Shown here: piece by piece, positions 45,032 through 55,000 of the stretch
How positions within the stretch are numbered: position 1 is the first letter of the stretch
Layout: every line of letters begins with the position of its first letter
NCBI RefSeq assembly: GCF_023228165.1
Contig: NZ_JALOBS010000003.1
Coordinates: 186,001-250,000 of the forward strand
Length of the DNA: 64,000 nucleotides
DNA from: Methylomonas sp.
GTDB lineage: Bacteria > Pseudomonadota > Gammaproteobacteria > Methylococcales > Methylomonadaceae
Direction: 5' to 3'
Position numbers and translations under genes: made by a program
Notes under the pieces: generated by a model
The model's database searches: none
Seen by the model: the letters and a program-made list of their open reading frames with translations, nothing else
What the model was told of the DNA's origin: nothing

Positions 45032-48000
45032 TTAAGTAGCCGAAAACTTACGTTTTTCCTGCATCTGCAACACCAAGCTGTACACCACCGGAAACACCAG
45101 CAGGCTGAGGATCAACACCGTCAACATGCCGCCCATCGCCGGCGCCGCGACGCGCTGGGTGACGTCGGCTCCGGTGCCGGTGGCCCACATGATGGGGATC
45201 AAGCCGACGATGTTGGCCAGCGAGGTAATCGCCACCGGCCGCACCCGCAAGGCAGTGGCGGCTTCCGCCGTGGCAATAATCTCAGCCGATGTCAGCGGTG
45301 CCTGTTTCCGTTCTCGCAATTTCGCCATCTCGATATCGATAAAACTCAGCACCATCACGCCGGTTTCCGCGGCGGTGCCGGCCAGGGCGATAAAGCCTAC
45401 ATAGACGCCTATCGAGAGATTAAATCCTAGCCAATATACCAGCCAGATGCCGCCGATCAGGCTGAAAGGGATGGTCAGCATGACAATAGCCGGCTCGGTG
45501 ACATTGCGGAACGAGCAATACAGTAGGATAAAAATCAGCAGTAAGGTAATCGGCACCACCATTTTTAAGCGTTTTGCCGCCCGCTGCATGTATTCGAACT
45601 GGCCCGACCAGGCAAGCGTGTACCCTGGCGGAAGTTCGACGTACTCGCGGAGGGTTTGTTGGGCGTGTTTGACGAAACCACCGATATCGGCTGTTTTGAT
45701 ATCCACATAAATCCAGGCATTAGGGCGGGCGTCTTCGGTTTTAATCACATCCGCGCCGCGGCTAAATCGAATCTCGGCTACCAGGGTTAATGGAATCTGG
45801 CTGCCGGTGGGGGTGGGGATTAACACCCGCCGTAAGGCTTCCACACTGTCGCGCAGATCGCGCGGATAGCGCAGATTCACGGGATAACGCTCCAGCCCTT
45901 CCACGGTTTCGGTGATATTCATGCCGCCAATCGCACTCTGAATTACATCCTGTACATCGCCGGTGGTCAGACCATAACGCGCTGCCGCTTCCCGGTTAAT
46001 ATCGAAATCCAGATAATAGCCGCCGACAGCCCGGTCGCCGTAGGCGGACAAGGTGTCGGGGATGGTCTTCATGACCTGTTCGATCTCAAGCGATAACTTT
46101 TGTAAAACCTTCAGGTCGGGTCCCGACACTTTGATACCAACCGGGGTTTTAATCCCGGTCGACAGCATGTCGATGCGGGTCTTGATCGGCATGGTCCAGG
46201 CGTTGGCCAAGCCGGGAAAATGGATGACGTTGTCCATTTCGGTCATCAGTTGTCTGGTGGTTTTGCTGGGGTCCGGCCACTGCTCCCGGGGTTTTAGCTT
46301 GATGGTGGTTTCCACCATCATTAGCGGTGCTGCGTCGGTGGCGGTTTCCGCCCGGCCGACTTTGCCGAATACCTGTTCGACTTCGGGGAAGGTTTTCAGA
46401 ATCTTGTCGGTTTGCTGCAACACCTCGCGGGCCTTGGTAATCGATATGCCGGGGAAGGTCGAGGGCATGTATAAAATATCCCCTTCATCCAGCGGCGGCA
46501 TAAACTCGCTGCCGATTTTGGAAATCGGATAGAGGGTGGATGCCATTAGCAGCATGGCCAATAAGATGGTCGCGGCTCGCCAGCGCATGGCCAGTTTTAA
46601 CGCCGGTCCGTGAATCCGGTGTAAAAACCGGTTGATCGGGTTGCGATGTTCGGGAACGATCTTGCCGCGCACAAAATAACCCACTAATACCGGTACCAGC
46701 GTAATCGTCAATATCGCCGCCGCCGCCATCGCGTAGGTTTTGGTAAAGGCCAGCGGGCTGAATAAGCGCCCTTCCTGGGCTTGCATGGTGATAATCGGCA
46801 GAAATGAGACGGTAATGACCAGCAGCGAGAAAAACAAACCACTTCCCACTTCCCGGGAGGACGCGCCGATCACTTGCCAGCGTTCCTTTTCGGTCAGTTT
46901 GGCCTGTTTTTTTTCAACGGCGGCAGCCAGATGCTTGTGGGCATTTTCCACCATGACCACGGCGCCATCCACCATATCGCCAATGGCCAATGCTATGCCG
47001 CCTAAGGACATGATATTGGCGTTCATGCCTTGCCATTTCATGACGATAAAGGCCATCAGGATGCCCAGCGGCAGGGTGAGGATGACCACCATGGACGAAC
47101 GCAGATGCAGCAAAAACAAGGCAACCAGGGCGCAGACGATAATCAGCTCCTGAATCAAGGCCTCATTCAGCGTGTCGACCGCGCGTTCGATCAAATGGCC
47201 GCGATCGTAAACCGTGACGATTTCCACTCCTGCCGGCAGCCCTTTTTTAAGCTCGGCGAGTTTTTTGCGTACGTCTGCTATCGTCGCCAGGGCATTCTCG
47301 CCAAAGCGCATTACCACGATGCCGCCGGCCACTTCGCCCTCGCCGTTCAGTTCGGTGATGCCGCGGCGCAATTCCGGGCCGATCTGCACATGGGCCACAT
47401 CCTGCAAGCGGATCGGCGTGCCGTTGGCGTCCACGCCCACCGGTATGGTATTCAGATCGGCGATGGATTTGATATACCCCAGACCGCGCACCATATATTC
47501 GGTTTCGGCCATTTCAAACAAGCGCCCGCCGACATCGTTATTGGAGCGCTTGATGGCATTGATAACCCCGGCTAACGGTATTTGATAGCCCTGCAAAATA
47601 TTCGGATCGACCTCCACCTGATATTGTTTGACGTAACCGCCGACCGACGCCACTTCCGATACGCCGGGCACCGTCTGCAACGGATAGCGCAAATACCAGT
47701 CCTGAATCGAACGCAGTTGGGCCAGATCGTGTTTGCCGGTCTTGTCCACCAAGGCGTATTCGTAAATCCAGCCCACCCCGGTGGCGTCCGGGCCCAGGGT
47801 GGGAGTGATTCCCGCCGGCAGCCGGTCTTTTACGTAGTTGAGATATTCCAGTACCCGGGTGCGGGCCCAGTACATGTCGGTGCCGTCCTCGAAGATGATA
47901 TACACGAACGATAGGCCGAAGAAGGAATAACCCCGTACCACCTTGGCATGCGGCACCGCCAGCATGGCGGTGGTCAAGGGATAGGTGATTTGGTCTTCGA

Positions 48001-48181
48001 TGACTTGCGGCGACTGGTAGGCATATTCCGTGAACACGATTACTTGTACATCGGACAAATCCGGTATCGCATCCAGCGGCATGTTGTTAAACGACCAAAG
48101 CCCGGCCAGGGCCAGCATAATGGCGCCCAGCAACACCAGAAAGCGGTCTTTCAGGGCGGCGTTGATGATGAAATCAGTCAT
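45032..48181 (-). CDS. cusA: Copper/silver efflux RND pump CusA
   Basis: The 1049-residue heavy-metal efflux pump of the inner membrane has twelve membrane helices and two large periplasmic loops. The three methionines that carry Cu(I)/Ag(I) in E. coli CusA are kept: ILYMPSTFPG, LMMVETTI and IDMLSTGIKTP. This supports Cu/Ag rather than Zn/Co (CzcA). DMVDGAVVMVENAHK and PLDEGD are also typical. It is last in the tolC-like-cusB-cusA operon and its start overlaps cusB by 8 bases. It is convergent with cobT. Confidence 0.94.
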   Translation of the reverse strand: MTDFIINAALKDRFLVLLGAIMLALAGLWSFNNMPLDAIPDLSDVQVIVFTEYAYQSPQVIEDQITYPLTTAMLAVPHAKVVRGYSFFGLSFVYIIFEDGTDMYWARTRVLEYLNYVKDRLPAGITPTLGPDATGVGWIYEYALVDKTGKHDLAQLRSIQDWYLRYPLQTVPGVSEVASVGGYVKQYQVEVDPNILQGYQIPLAGVINAIKRSNNDVGGRLFEMAETEYMVRGLGYIKSIADLNTIPVGVDANGTPIRLQDVAHVQIGPELRRGITELNGEGEVAGGIVVMRFGENALATIADVRKKLAELKKGLPAGVEIVTVYDRGHLIERAVDTLNEALIQELIIVCALVALFLLHLRSSMVVILTLPLGILMAFIVMKWQGMNANIMSLGGIALAIGDMVDGAVVMVENAHKHLAAAVEKKQAKLTEKERWQVIGASSREVGSGLFFSLLVITVSFLPIITMQAQEGRLFSPLAFTKTYAMAAAAILTITLVPVLVGYFVRGKIVPEHRNPINRFLHRIHGPALKLAMRWRAATILLAMLLMASTLYPISKIGSEFMPPLDEGDILYMPSTFPGISITKAREVLQQTDKILKTFPEVEQVFGKVGRAETATDAAPLMMVETTIKLKPREQWPDPSKTTRQLMTEMDNVIHFPGLANAWTMPIKTRIDMLSTGIKTPVGIKVSGPDLKVLQKLSLEIEQVMKTIPDTLSAYGDRAVGGYYLDFDINREAAARYGLTTGDVQDVIQSAIGGMNITETVEGLERYPVNLRYPRDLRDSVEALRRVLIPTPTGSQIPLTLVAEIRFSRGADVIKTEDARPNAWIYVDIKTADIGGFVKHAQQTLREYVELPPGYTLAWSGQFEYMQRAAKRLKMVVPITLLLIFILLYCSFRNVTEPAIVMLTIPFSLIGGIWLVYWLGFNLSIGVYVGFIALAGTAAETGVMVLSFIDIEMAKLRERKQAPLTSAEIIATAEAATALRVRPVAITSLANIVGLIPIMWATGTGADVTQRVAAPAMGGMLTVLILSLLVFPVVYSLVLQMQEKRKFSAT

Positions 48182-49601
48182 GCTTATGCGCTCCCTGCTC
48201 CATTTCCAGCCGGTTCGGCTGGACGGGCGGCGGCGTTGACGGTTCGCGCATTTTGGCGGTGGCTTCGCGTAGATTGGATTCGGAGTCGATCAGAAATTGC
48301 GCGGAGGTTACCACTTCCTCGCCGGCATCGAGTCCGTCGACAATGGCCACCTCGTCGTTGGAGGTCAGCCCGGTGGTCACCAGGCGCGGTTCGAATTTGC
48401 CCGGCCCGCGCACCACAAATACCTGGGTTTGCGCGCCGGAACGAATAATCGCTTCGGAGGGAATCACTACGGCGTCGATCTGTTTGCCGGCGTGGATGGT
48501 CACATCGGCAAACAAATCCGGCTTTAGCAATAGTTCGCTGTTGTCGAAGGCCATGCGCACCTTAATCGTGCGCGTCTTGGCTTCCGCATACGGATAAATA
48601 AAAGCTAGATGCCCTTTGAAGGTACGGCCTGGTACCCCGGCCAAGCGCATGTCCACCGGATCGCCTTCTTTCACCCAGGGCAGTTCGTATTCATAGACAT
48701 CCGCGTACACCCAGACCTTGGATAAATCGGCAATCATGTAAAGTTCCGTTTCCGGTGTCACGTATTGGCCTTCGCGGGCGCCGATGTTGATGACGATGCC
48801 GGCTGCCGGCGTGTGAATATGCAGGCTTTTTTTAATGGCATGGCTGACGGTCAACTCGTGCATTTGGTGGGCCGGCACGTCCAGCAGTTTCAGGCGTTCC
48901 CGAGAGCTATTCACCAAATCTACAGCGCCGCTGCGGATGTCTTCAATCGGGCTTTTTTCCAATACCTTCAGATTATTCAAGGCCAGTATGTATTCCTGCT
49001 GGCTGGCTACCAGTTGCGGCGAATAAATGCTCAGCAAATCCTGGTTTTGTTTCACCCATCGCCCGGTTTCATCCACCCGTAGGGTTTCTATCCAGCCTTC
49101 GGTTTTGGGGTGCAAGCGGACTATGCGCTCCTCGTCGTAGGCGATGCGGCCGACCGCCCGCACTACATGCGATAGCAAGGATATTTTGGCGATTGCGGTG
49201 CGCACGCCCATGTTTTGCACGGTTACCGCATCGATTCTGACGGTACCGGCCACCGAACCGTTTTCCGCTTCCGGATCCGCGTAAACCGGCTGGTAGTCCA
49301 TGCCCATGTTGTCTTTGGCCGGCAGCGGAGAGGTGATTGTTGGATTCATCGGATTTCGGTAAAACAAAATCCGCCGTGTTGTGGATTCGCTGTCGTCGGC
49401 ATAAACCGGTAAATAATCCATGCCCATGCCGTCCTTGGCCGGCAGCGGCGATGTCGCTTCCGGGTTCATCGGGCTGCGGTAAAACAAGGGTTGCGCGGCC
49501 TTCTCTGGCGCCGGTTGTTGTGGCGGTTGTGCCAGCCAATAGCCTCCCGCCAGCCCTGCCGCCAGGATAATGGGGCCGGCTATTAAAAGCGGTTTATTCA
49601 T
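48174..49601 (-). CDS. cusB: Efflux adaptor CusB with duplicated heavy-metal-binding motif
   Basis: This 475-residue periplasmic adaptor joins CusA to the outer-membrane channel. An N-terminal signal anchor (about 6-24) is followed by two near-identical heavy-metal-binding (YHS-like) segments: FYRSPMNPEATSPLPAKDGM with MDYLPVY (about 40-67), and FYRNPMNPTITSPLPAKDNM with MDYQPVY (about 79-106). Most homologues have one. Both are rich in Met and could take Cu(I). The hairpin, lipoyl and beta-barrel adaptor domains follow. GAGGACG precedes the ATG, and it overlaps genes on both sides by 8 bases. Confidence 0.94.
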   Translation of the reverse strand: MNKPLLIAGPIILAAGLAGGYWLAQPPQQPAPEKAAQPLFYRSPMNPEATSPLPAKDGMGMDYLPVYADDSESTTRRILFYRNPMNPTITSPLPAKDNMGMDYQPVYADPEAENGSVAGTVRIDAVTVQNMGVRTAIAKISLLSHVVRAVGRIAYDEERIVRLHPKTEGWIETLRVDETGRWVKQNQDLLSIYSPQLVASQQEYILALNNLKVLEKSPIEDIRSGAVDLVNSSRERLKLLDVPAHQMHELTVSHAIKKSLHIHTPAAGIVINIGAREGQYVTPETELYMIADLSKVWVYADVYEYELPWVKEGDPVDMRLAGVPGRTFKGHLAFIYPYAEAKTRTIKVRMAFDNSELLLKPDLFADVTIHAGKQIDAVVIPSEAIIRSGAQTQVFVVRGPGKFEPRLVTTGLTSNDEVAIVDGLDAGEEVVTSAQFLIDSESNLREATAKMREPSTPPPVQPNRLEMEQGAHKHD

Positions 49602-50883
49602 AAATATCGTCCTCGCCCACGGCCAGCGCGGTTTGCGCCAGCGCTTGCTGGGCTTCGGTAAAGGCTTTCCAGTATTGGGTTTCGAATTCGAACAGGGAGA
49701 TCTGGCTGCGCACCAGATTCAGGAAATCGACTTTGTTGACTTGATAACCGGCCAGCATCGAGGCCACGGTTTGCCTTGCTTGCGGGATGATGCCGGTATC
49801 GAATAACACGAATCGGTCTTTGGCGCTTTGATAATCGCTGACGCCTTGGCTGATTTGCGCCCTGACATTATTCCATTGGTCCCGCAACGCGTATTTTTCC
49901 CGGATTAGCTCGCTGGTGCGCTGATCCACGGCTTTGTTTTGTTTGCTGCCAGCGAAAATCGGCACGTTGAGACTTACACCCAGGCTTAATAAATCGGAGC
50001 GCGATGTGCCGTCGGGCATATTGGCGCGGGCACCGTAGCTTGCTTCCAGATTAAAGTCGGGCAAAATGTCTTTTTTTGCCGCATCAAGACGGGATTCCGC
50101 GGCATGTATTCCCTGGCGTTCCCCTGCCAGCAAGGGTTTGCTGTTCTCTGCCTGTTGATATAGCTGGGTTTCCCGTTTTAGCGTCGGTAGCTGTATATCG
50201 ACCGCAGCCGGTAATTGCGTGGCGGCATTGGCGGGTTGATCCAGTAAGGCATTCAATTTTGCCAAACTGCTTTTGCGCATGCCGGTCAGAGTGATTTTTT
50301 GGTCCAACAGCTTGGATAATTCCAGCTGGGCCAGTAACACATCCTGCTGCAAGCCTTCGCCGACTTCGTATTTGGTTCTGGCGATATCGACAAACTGCTT
50401 GAGCAGATTGTGGTTGTTATCGACTGTCTCCAGGGCCCGGTCCAGATAAAAAACCAGCCACCATAGCGTTTTGACGTCGCTCAATAAGCGCAGGCGCAAT
50501 TCGTCCGCCGTATGTGTGGCGGCAAGTGCCGAATAAGTGGCGGCCTGTTCGCGCAGGGCCAGTTTGCCGGGAAAGGGGACGGCTTGGGAAATCCCGAAAC
50601 CGATCTGCGTCATATCGACTTGCCGGGTATTGAAGCTATCCACCGGCAGACTCATGGCGTTGAACTTGATGATGGGGTCGGGCAGGCTGCCCTCCTGAGA
50701 GGGAATGGCGGCCATGGCGTTGGCTCGGGCCAGCATTTGCGCAAGATCGGGACTGTCGCGCACGACTTTGTCCGTGGCTGCCCGCAGGGTTAAAACGCTT
50801 TGTTCGCTGCTGGTGGCAGTGCCGCAAACCAGCATTAGTACGATTATTCGGAAATAACGGCTTAATTGTGAAACGGATGGCAT
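49594..50883 (-). CDS. Outer-membrane efflux channel of the TolC/CusC type
   Basis: The 429-residue outer-membrane factor forms the exit channel of the copper exporter. It has a signal peptide (about 1-27) and two tandem helical repeats with the Ala/Gln/Leu-rich pattern of TolC proteins (for example KTLWWLVFYLDRALETVD and YALRDQWNNVRAQI). There is no lipobox Cys right after the signal, unlike E. coli CusC. It is first in the operon and overlaps cusB. Confidence 0.9.
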   Translation of the reverse strand: MPSVSQLSRYFRIIVLMLVCGTATSSEQSVLTLRAATDKVVRDSPDLAQMLARANAMAAIPSQEGSLPDPIIKFNAMSLPVDSFNTRQVDMTQIGFGISQAVPFPGKLALREQAATYSALAATHTADELRLRLLSDVKTLWWLVFYLDRALETVDNNHNLLKQFVDIARTKYEVGEGLQQDVLLAQLELSKLLDQKITLTGMRKSSLAKLNALLDQPANAATQLPAAVDIQLPTLKRETQLYQQAENSKPLLAGERQGIHAAESRLDAAKKDILPDFNLEASYGARANMPDGTSRSDLLSLGVSLNVPIFAGSKQNKAVDQRTSELIREKYALRDQWNNVRAQISQGVSDYQSAKDRFVLFDTGIIPQARQTVASMLAGYQVNKVDFLNLVRSQISLFEFETQYWKAFTEAQQALAQTALAVGEDDIYE

Positions 50884-51012
50884 TTGTAACCTCTAAATTC
50901 ACGTAATAGCAACGGCAATCTTGGCGATTGCGCGGCACAGCAATAACACACTGAACAGATCTTTATCTTGATGGGTATCAAGTGAAAAGGCGTTCAGGCG
51001 GCTATAAACCGG

Positions 51013-51372
51013 TTAGAGGTCGGAAATGGGCGGCTTTATAACCGGAGCTGGAACAATGGATAGGGAGTCGGGCTTCAGCAATGTATTATAAAACGCGGAA
51101 TCCCGAGCCCAATCAAATACTAAGGACACAGTAACGGCGCAATCAAGGCAGATATGAAAATGACAGACTCTGGGGCGGGCCTTATCGGGTTGGCAGTGCT
51201 TGCCCGGAGCAATCGCCGGGTTGTTGCTGGTGTCTGCGGCAAGACTGCTTGCCGCGACGCCATGCGGCATCGAAAAGCGCGGCCCGACAGCCGAATGATG
51301 CGCATAGGCCGCCGCGACAGGCATGATAGCCGTCAGCAGCATGAGTATGGTGATTATTCGGCGGTTGAGCAT
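51013..51372 (-). CDS. Small exported Cys/His-containing protein upstream of the copper exporter
   Basis: The 119-residue protein has a signal peptide (about 1-24, ending AYA) followed by HHS. A Cys/His cluster, HCQPDKARPRVCHFHICLDC, lies at about 59-78. Such small exported proteins with metal-ligand clusters (CzcI/CopL or DUF2946 type) often head metal-efflux operons, and this one lies 129 bases upstream of the tolC-like gene on the same strand. The family call is tentative. It has no clear ribosome site. Confidence 0.6.
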   Translation of the reverse strand: MLNRRIITILMLLTAIMPVAAAYAHHSAVGPRFSMPHGVAASSLAADTSNNPAIAPGKHCQPDKARPRVCHFHICLDCAVTVSLVFDWARDSAFYNTLLKPDSLSIVPAPVIKPPISDL

Positions 51373-51602
51373 GCGGAGGTCTTTAAAAAATAGAAACTGG
51401 TAACGGTATATCTATTTCAAATCGTAAGCTTATTCTGCAAAGAAAACAATGCAAGCAGCAACTTGTTGACGAACATTTATATGCCATTTCTCAGGTTTAG
51501 GTAAAATGTGCCCTGATTGGGTCGAAAAGGTCATCTCTATACCGCTGCCATTTCGGCGCGGGTAGGGATTTATTTGAAATATTACAATAACTCCTCGAAA
51601 AA

Positions 51603-51622
51603 TAAAGTCTATCCGGACTTTA
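51603..51622. repeat. 7-bp inverted repeat in the TM2-gene leader
   Basis: TAAAGTC (51603-51609) and GACTTTA (51616-51622) flank a six-base loop, 37 bases upstream of the TM2-gene ATG. It may be an operator dyad or a leader hairpin. Confidence 0.35.
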
Positions 51623-51658
51623 GTGGGCGGATGGCATATAACAACAGGAAAATCAGGC

Positions 51659-52072
51659 ATGCTTGGACATATAGAAAGTTACGACGAACGCTGTCAAACC
51701 GGAGTAGTGAAGCACGAAGGTAAATTTTACGAATTTCATATCGACCAATGGACTGCCACCGAGCCTCCTAAGGAAGGAGACGATGTGGATTTTGATCACG
51801 AACATGGCGAAATCACCGAAATCGGTCCGGTCGGTGCCTATCTTGTTGACATCCAGCCGGTTAAAAGTCACATTGTGGCTGCATTGCTCGGTATCGTGTT
51901 CGGCGCTATCGGCTTGCACCGTATTTATTTGGGGTTTTGGGGTATAGGTATTGCTCAGATTCTGGTGACGTATTTAACCGGCGGTTTCGGGGTAGTTTGG
52001 GGCTTTATCGAAGGCGTCTTGATTTTTACCGGACATATCTACAAGGATGCCAAGGGTCGGCATTTAAAATAA
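51659..52072 (+). CDS. TM2 domain membrane protein with N-terminal OB/cold-shock-like domain
   Basis: The ATG at 51659 (AGGA upstream) gives 137 residues. Residues 1-58 start MLGHIESYDERCQTGVV and read like a cold-shock/OB fold (compare GxIKxFxxxxGFG), though the RNA-binding aromatic residues are not clear. Residues 68-130 form a TM2 domain, two membrane helices with GAIGLHRIYLGFWGIG between them. TM2 proteins have no proven general function. It lies 68 bases before cobS, separated by an inverted repeat. Confidence 0.8.
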   Translation: MLGHIESYDERCQTGVVKHEGKFYEFHIDQWTATEPPKEGDDVDFDHEHGEITEIGPVGAYLVDIQPVKSHIVAALLGIVFGAIGLHRIYLGFWGIGIAQILVTYLTGGFGVVWGFIEGVLIFTGHIYKDAKGRHLK

Positions 52073-52103
52073 TGCATACGTTTAAAGCCTGTACGCGTAT
52101 GCA
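52073..52103. repeat. 8-bp inverted repeat between the TM2 gene and cobS
   Basis: TGCATACG (52073-52080) and CGTATGCA (52096-52103) are perfect arms with a 15-base loop starting right after the TM2 stop codon. No T-run follows. No cobalamin riboswitch is visible in the 68 bases before cobS. Confidence 0.5.
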
Positions 52104-52140
52104 ATGACTAGAAGGTGAATCAAATTCGATTACTACACTC

Positions 52141-52863
52141 ATGGAATCTTTACTGATTGCCCTGCAATTTTTAACGCGTATTCCGATTAATTATCGGCTG
52201 GCGGATAACGAGGCGGCCTTGGGCCGTTCGGTGTTGTATTACCCGCTGGTCGGTTTTGTGATCGGCGTATTGTTGAGTGTCTTGGTGCTACTCTTGTCGG
52301 GCACGCCCGATATTGTGGCGGCGGCCGTGGTACTGAGCGTCTGGGTGTTTTTGACCGGCGGCTTGCATTTGGACGGTTTGGCCGATTGTGCCGATGCCTG
52401 GGTAGGCGGGATAGGTAGCCCGCAGCGTAGCTTGCAGATCATGAAAGATCCGGCCGCGGGACCGATTGCAGTGTTGGTTTTATCGCTGCTGTTACTGGTG
52501 AAATTTAGCGCGTTGTTTGTATTGATCCAGCAAAATAACCTTATACCGCTAATGTTGGCTCCCCTGTTGGGGCGTTGTGCGATTTTATTGCTGATGCTGT
52601 CCACGCCTTATGTCAGTCCCAAGGGGATGGCGGAAAAATTATTGGCTAACTTGCCCCTTAGCGAGGCTCGTGTGGTGGTGGTGATTTCGTTGGCGTTTGC
52701 CGGATTGTTCATGGGCTGGGCCAACGTATTGCTGGCCGGCGGTTTATTACTCTGGATACGCTACCTTGCCTTAAAGCGGCTGGGCGGAGTAACCGGTGAT
52801 GTGTATGGCGCTGCCGTAGAGTTAATCGAGATGGCCGGATTGCTGGCAGCAGTGTTGCTGTGA
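52141..52863 (+). CDS. cobS: Adenosylcobinamide-GDP ribazoletransferase (cobalamin synthase)
   Basis: CobS is the membrane enzyme joining adenosylcobinamide-GDP to alpha-ribazole (phosphate). The 240-residue protein has about six helices and the signature GGLHLDGLADCADAW with its metal-binding Asp residues, plus FLTRIPI at the N-terminus and GDVYGA near the end. Its stop overlaps the bluB start (GTGA). It uses the products of cobU and cobT, which lie in a separate block 8 kb upstream. Confidence 0.95.
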   Translation: MESLLIALQFLTRIPINYRLADNEAALGRSVLYYPLVGFVIGVLLSVLVLLLSGTPDIVAAAVVLSVWVFLTGGLHLDGLADCADAWVGGIGSPQRSLQIMKDPAAGPIAVLVLSLLLLVKFSALFVLIQQNNLIPLMLAPLLGRCAILLLMLSTPYVSPKGMAEKLLANLPLSEARVVVVISLAFAGLFMGWANVLLAGGLLLWIRYLALKRLGGVTGDVYGAAVELIEMAGLLAAVLL

Positions 52864-53501
52864 ATCGGCACCGCTTCAGTCCCGAGGAACGGGCCGGTGT
52901 ATATCGTGCCATTGCGGAACGCCGCGACATGCGGCATTTTCTATCCGATCCGGTGGATGCGGATATGCTGGCGCGCATTCTGCATGCCGCGCATCAAGCC
53001 GGTAGCGTTGGCTTGATGCAACCTTGGCGCTTTATCCGTATCACCGACAGCCGATTGCGCGCGCAAATACATCAGCTGGTGGAAAATGAGCGGCAGTTGA
53101 CCGCCGCCGCGCTGCAGCAACGCCACGAGGAATTCATGCGCTTGAAAGTGGAAGGTATCCGCGAGTGCGGCGAGCTGTTGGTGGTGGCGCTGCCGGACCA
53201 ACGCGAACAACATGTGTTTGGGCGGCGTACCTTGCCGGAGATGGATTTGGCCTCGGCGGCGTGCGCGATTCAAAATCTATGGTTGGCGGCGCGCGCCGAA
53301 GGGCTGGGAATGGGATGGGTATCCTTATTCGACCCGGAGGCCTTGTCCGCGCTGCTAAACATGCCGAGCGGCAGCCGGCCGATTGCCATTCTGTGCTTGG
53401 GGCATGTGGCCGAATTTTATCCCAAGCCCATGTTGGAACTGGAAAATTGGGCGGTTCCGCGGCCCTTGTCCGCCATGGTATCCGAAAACGGCTGGGGATA
53501 A
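52860..53501 (+). CDS. bluB: 5,6-dimethylbenzimidazole synthase BluB
   Basis: BluB breaks down reduced FMN with oxygen to make dimethylbenzimidazole, the lower ligand of cobalamin. The 213-residue protein has the nitroreductase-like fold with ERRDMRHF near the start, [12 protein letters not shown], and [20 protein letters not shown] (family block near 140-160). The start is GTG at 52860, overlapping cobS by 4 bases. The stop overlaps cobQ by one base (TAATG). Oxygen dependence fits an aerobe. Confidence 0.95.
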   Translation: MNRHRFSPEERAGVYRAIAERRDMRHFLSDPVDADMLARILHAAHQAGSVGLMQPWRFIRITDSRLRAQIHQLVENERQLTAAALQQRHEEFMRLKVEGIRECGELLVVALPDQREQHVFGRRTLPEMDLASAACAIQNLWLAARAEGLGMGWVSLFDPEALSALLNMPSGSRPIAILCLGHVAEFYPKPMLELENWAVPRPLSAMVSENGWG

Positions 53502-54976
53502 TGATTCCGCAAGCGCTGATGGTGCAGGGCACCACGTCGGACGCCGGTAAAAGCACGCTGGTAACCGCACTGTGCCGGCATTATCTACGCCAGGGTATTC
53601 GCGTCGCACCCTTTAAGCCGCAAAACATGGCGCTCAACAGCGCAGTGACAAGCGACGGCGGCGAAATAGGCCGGGCTCAGGCGGTGCAGGCGGCAGCCTG
53701 TGGATTGCCTGCGCATAGCGACATGAATCCGGTGTTATTGAAACCCACCACCGATACCTGTGCCCAGGTCATTATTCACGGCCAAGTGTTGCAAAATCAG
53801 TCGGCCAGTCAATACCACGATTACAAAAAAGTCGCCAAACAAGCCGTATTGGCGTCCTGGCAGCGACTCACCGCTCAATACCAAACCGTGGTTGTGGAAG
53901 GCGCGGGCAGCCCGGCGGAAATCAATTTACGGGCCGGCGATATTGCCAACATGGGCTTTGCCGAAGCCGTGGATTGCCCGGTAATCTTAATCGCCGATAT
54001 CGATCGCGGCGGGGTGTTCGCGCATATTGTCGGCACCTTGGCTTTGCTGTCCGAATCCGAACAAAACCGTGTCATCGGCTTTGTGATTAACCGGTTTCGC
54101 GGTGACATCGCTCTGTTGCAACCCGGTTTGGACTGGTTGGAGGTCGAGACCGGCAAGCCGGTGTTGGCGGTGTTGCCCTATTTACACGACTTGTATCTGG
54201 AAGCGGAAGATGCCTTGTCCAGTCGGCATGCGCGGCAAGTCGGCGAACGGCAATTTACGCTGGTCGTGCCGCATTTGCCCAGTTTTAGCAATCATACCGA
54301 CTTTGATCCCTTGCAACTGCATCCGGGCGTACAGGTGGTGTTTGCCAAGAGTCCCGAGGCCATTCGCGGTGCGGATCTGATTGTGCTGCCCGGTAGCAAA
54401 TCGGTGCGGCGCGATTTGGCGCGGCTCAGGCAGCAAGGTTGGGACGTTTTTCTACGGCGGCATTTGCGCTACGGCGGTAAAATTTTGGGCGTTTGCGGCG
54501 GTTTTCAGATGTTGGGCAAGGCTATACACGATCCGCATGGTCTGGAAGGCGAGGTGGGCAGCGCGGCCGGTTTGGGTTTGTTGGATATGGAAACCACCCT
54601 GCATCCGCAAAAATGCTTGCGTCAAGTCCGCGGGGTTTTTGCCGAACAGGTTGTGCCGGTTGCCGGGTATGAAATACATATGGGCTTGAGTAGCGGTCCG
54701 GCTCTGGCGAGACCGTTGTTTAAGTTGGAGGGTGGCGATGACGGCGCGCTGTCTGCGGACGATCAAGTGGCCGGTAGTTATTTGCACGGCCTGTTTGATT
54801 TACCGGAGGCTTGTAATACTCTGCTGGCCTGGGCCGGTTATCGGCAACGGCAGGCGGTGGATTTTAACGCCTTGCGCGAGGCCGGGATAAACCGGATCGC
54901 CGACAGCTGGGCCGTGCATTGCGACGAAGCCAAGCTCAAGTCGGCGCTGGCAAGGTTTTATGCACGGAGTTATTGA
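53501..54976 (+). CDS. cobQ: Adenosylcobyric acid synthase (glutamine-hydrolysing)
   Basis: CobQ amidates four side chains of adenosylcobyrinic acid diamide. The ATG at 53501 gives 491 residues, the normal length; a longer frame within bluB is not credible. The N-terminal ATPase part has [11 protein letters not shown] and [11 protein letters not shown]. The C-terminal class I glutaminase has the catalytic Cys in [10 protein letters not shown] and the His in GSYLHGLFD. It ends the cobS-bluB-cobQ operon. The presence of this late step implies that more corrin genes lie elsewhere in the genome, since cobA/cobO and cobD are not in this window. Confidence 0.96.
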   Translation: MIPQALMVQGTTSDAGKSTLVTALCRHYLRQGIRVAPFKPQNMALNSAVTSDGGEIGRAQAVQAAACGLPAHSDMNPVLLKPTTDTCAQVIIHGQVLQNQSASQYHDYKKVAKQAVLASWQRLTAQYQTVVVEGAGSPAEINLRAGDIANMGFAEAVDCPVILIADIDRGGVFAHIVGTLALLSESEQNRVIGFVINRFRGDIALLQPGLDWLEVETGKPVLAVLPYLHDLYLEAEDALSSRHARQVGERQFTLVVPHLPSFSNHTDFDPLQLHPGVQVVFAKSPEAIRGADLIVLPGSKSVRRDLARLRQQGWDVFLRRHLRYGGKILGVCGGFQMLGKAIHDPHGLEGEVGSAAGLGLLDMETTLHPQKCLRQVRGVFAEQVVPVAGYEIHMGLSSGPALARPLFKLEGGDDGALSADDQVAGSYLHGLFDLPEACNTLLAWAGYRQRQAVDFNALREAGINRIADSWAVHCDEAKLKSALARFYARSY

Positions 54977-55000
54977 TGTTTGCCCGAGACTAAAATCGGC

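Noticed and set aside
52073..52140. Cobalamin riboswitch before cobS
   Set aside because: Only 68 bases separate the TM2 gene from cobS, too few for a B12 aptamer, and no B12-box-like sequence is present.
53165..53500. N-terminal extension of cobQ by 112 codons
   Set aside because: It lies inside bluB in another frame. The ATG at 53501 gives the normal CobQ N-terminus and overlaps the bluB stop by one base.
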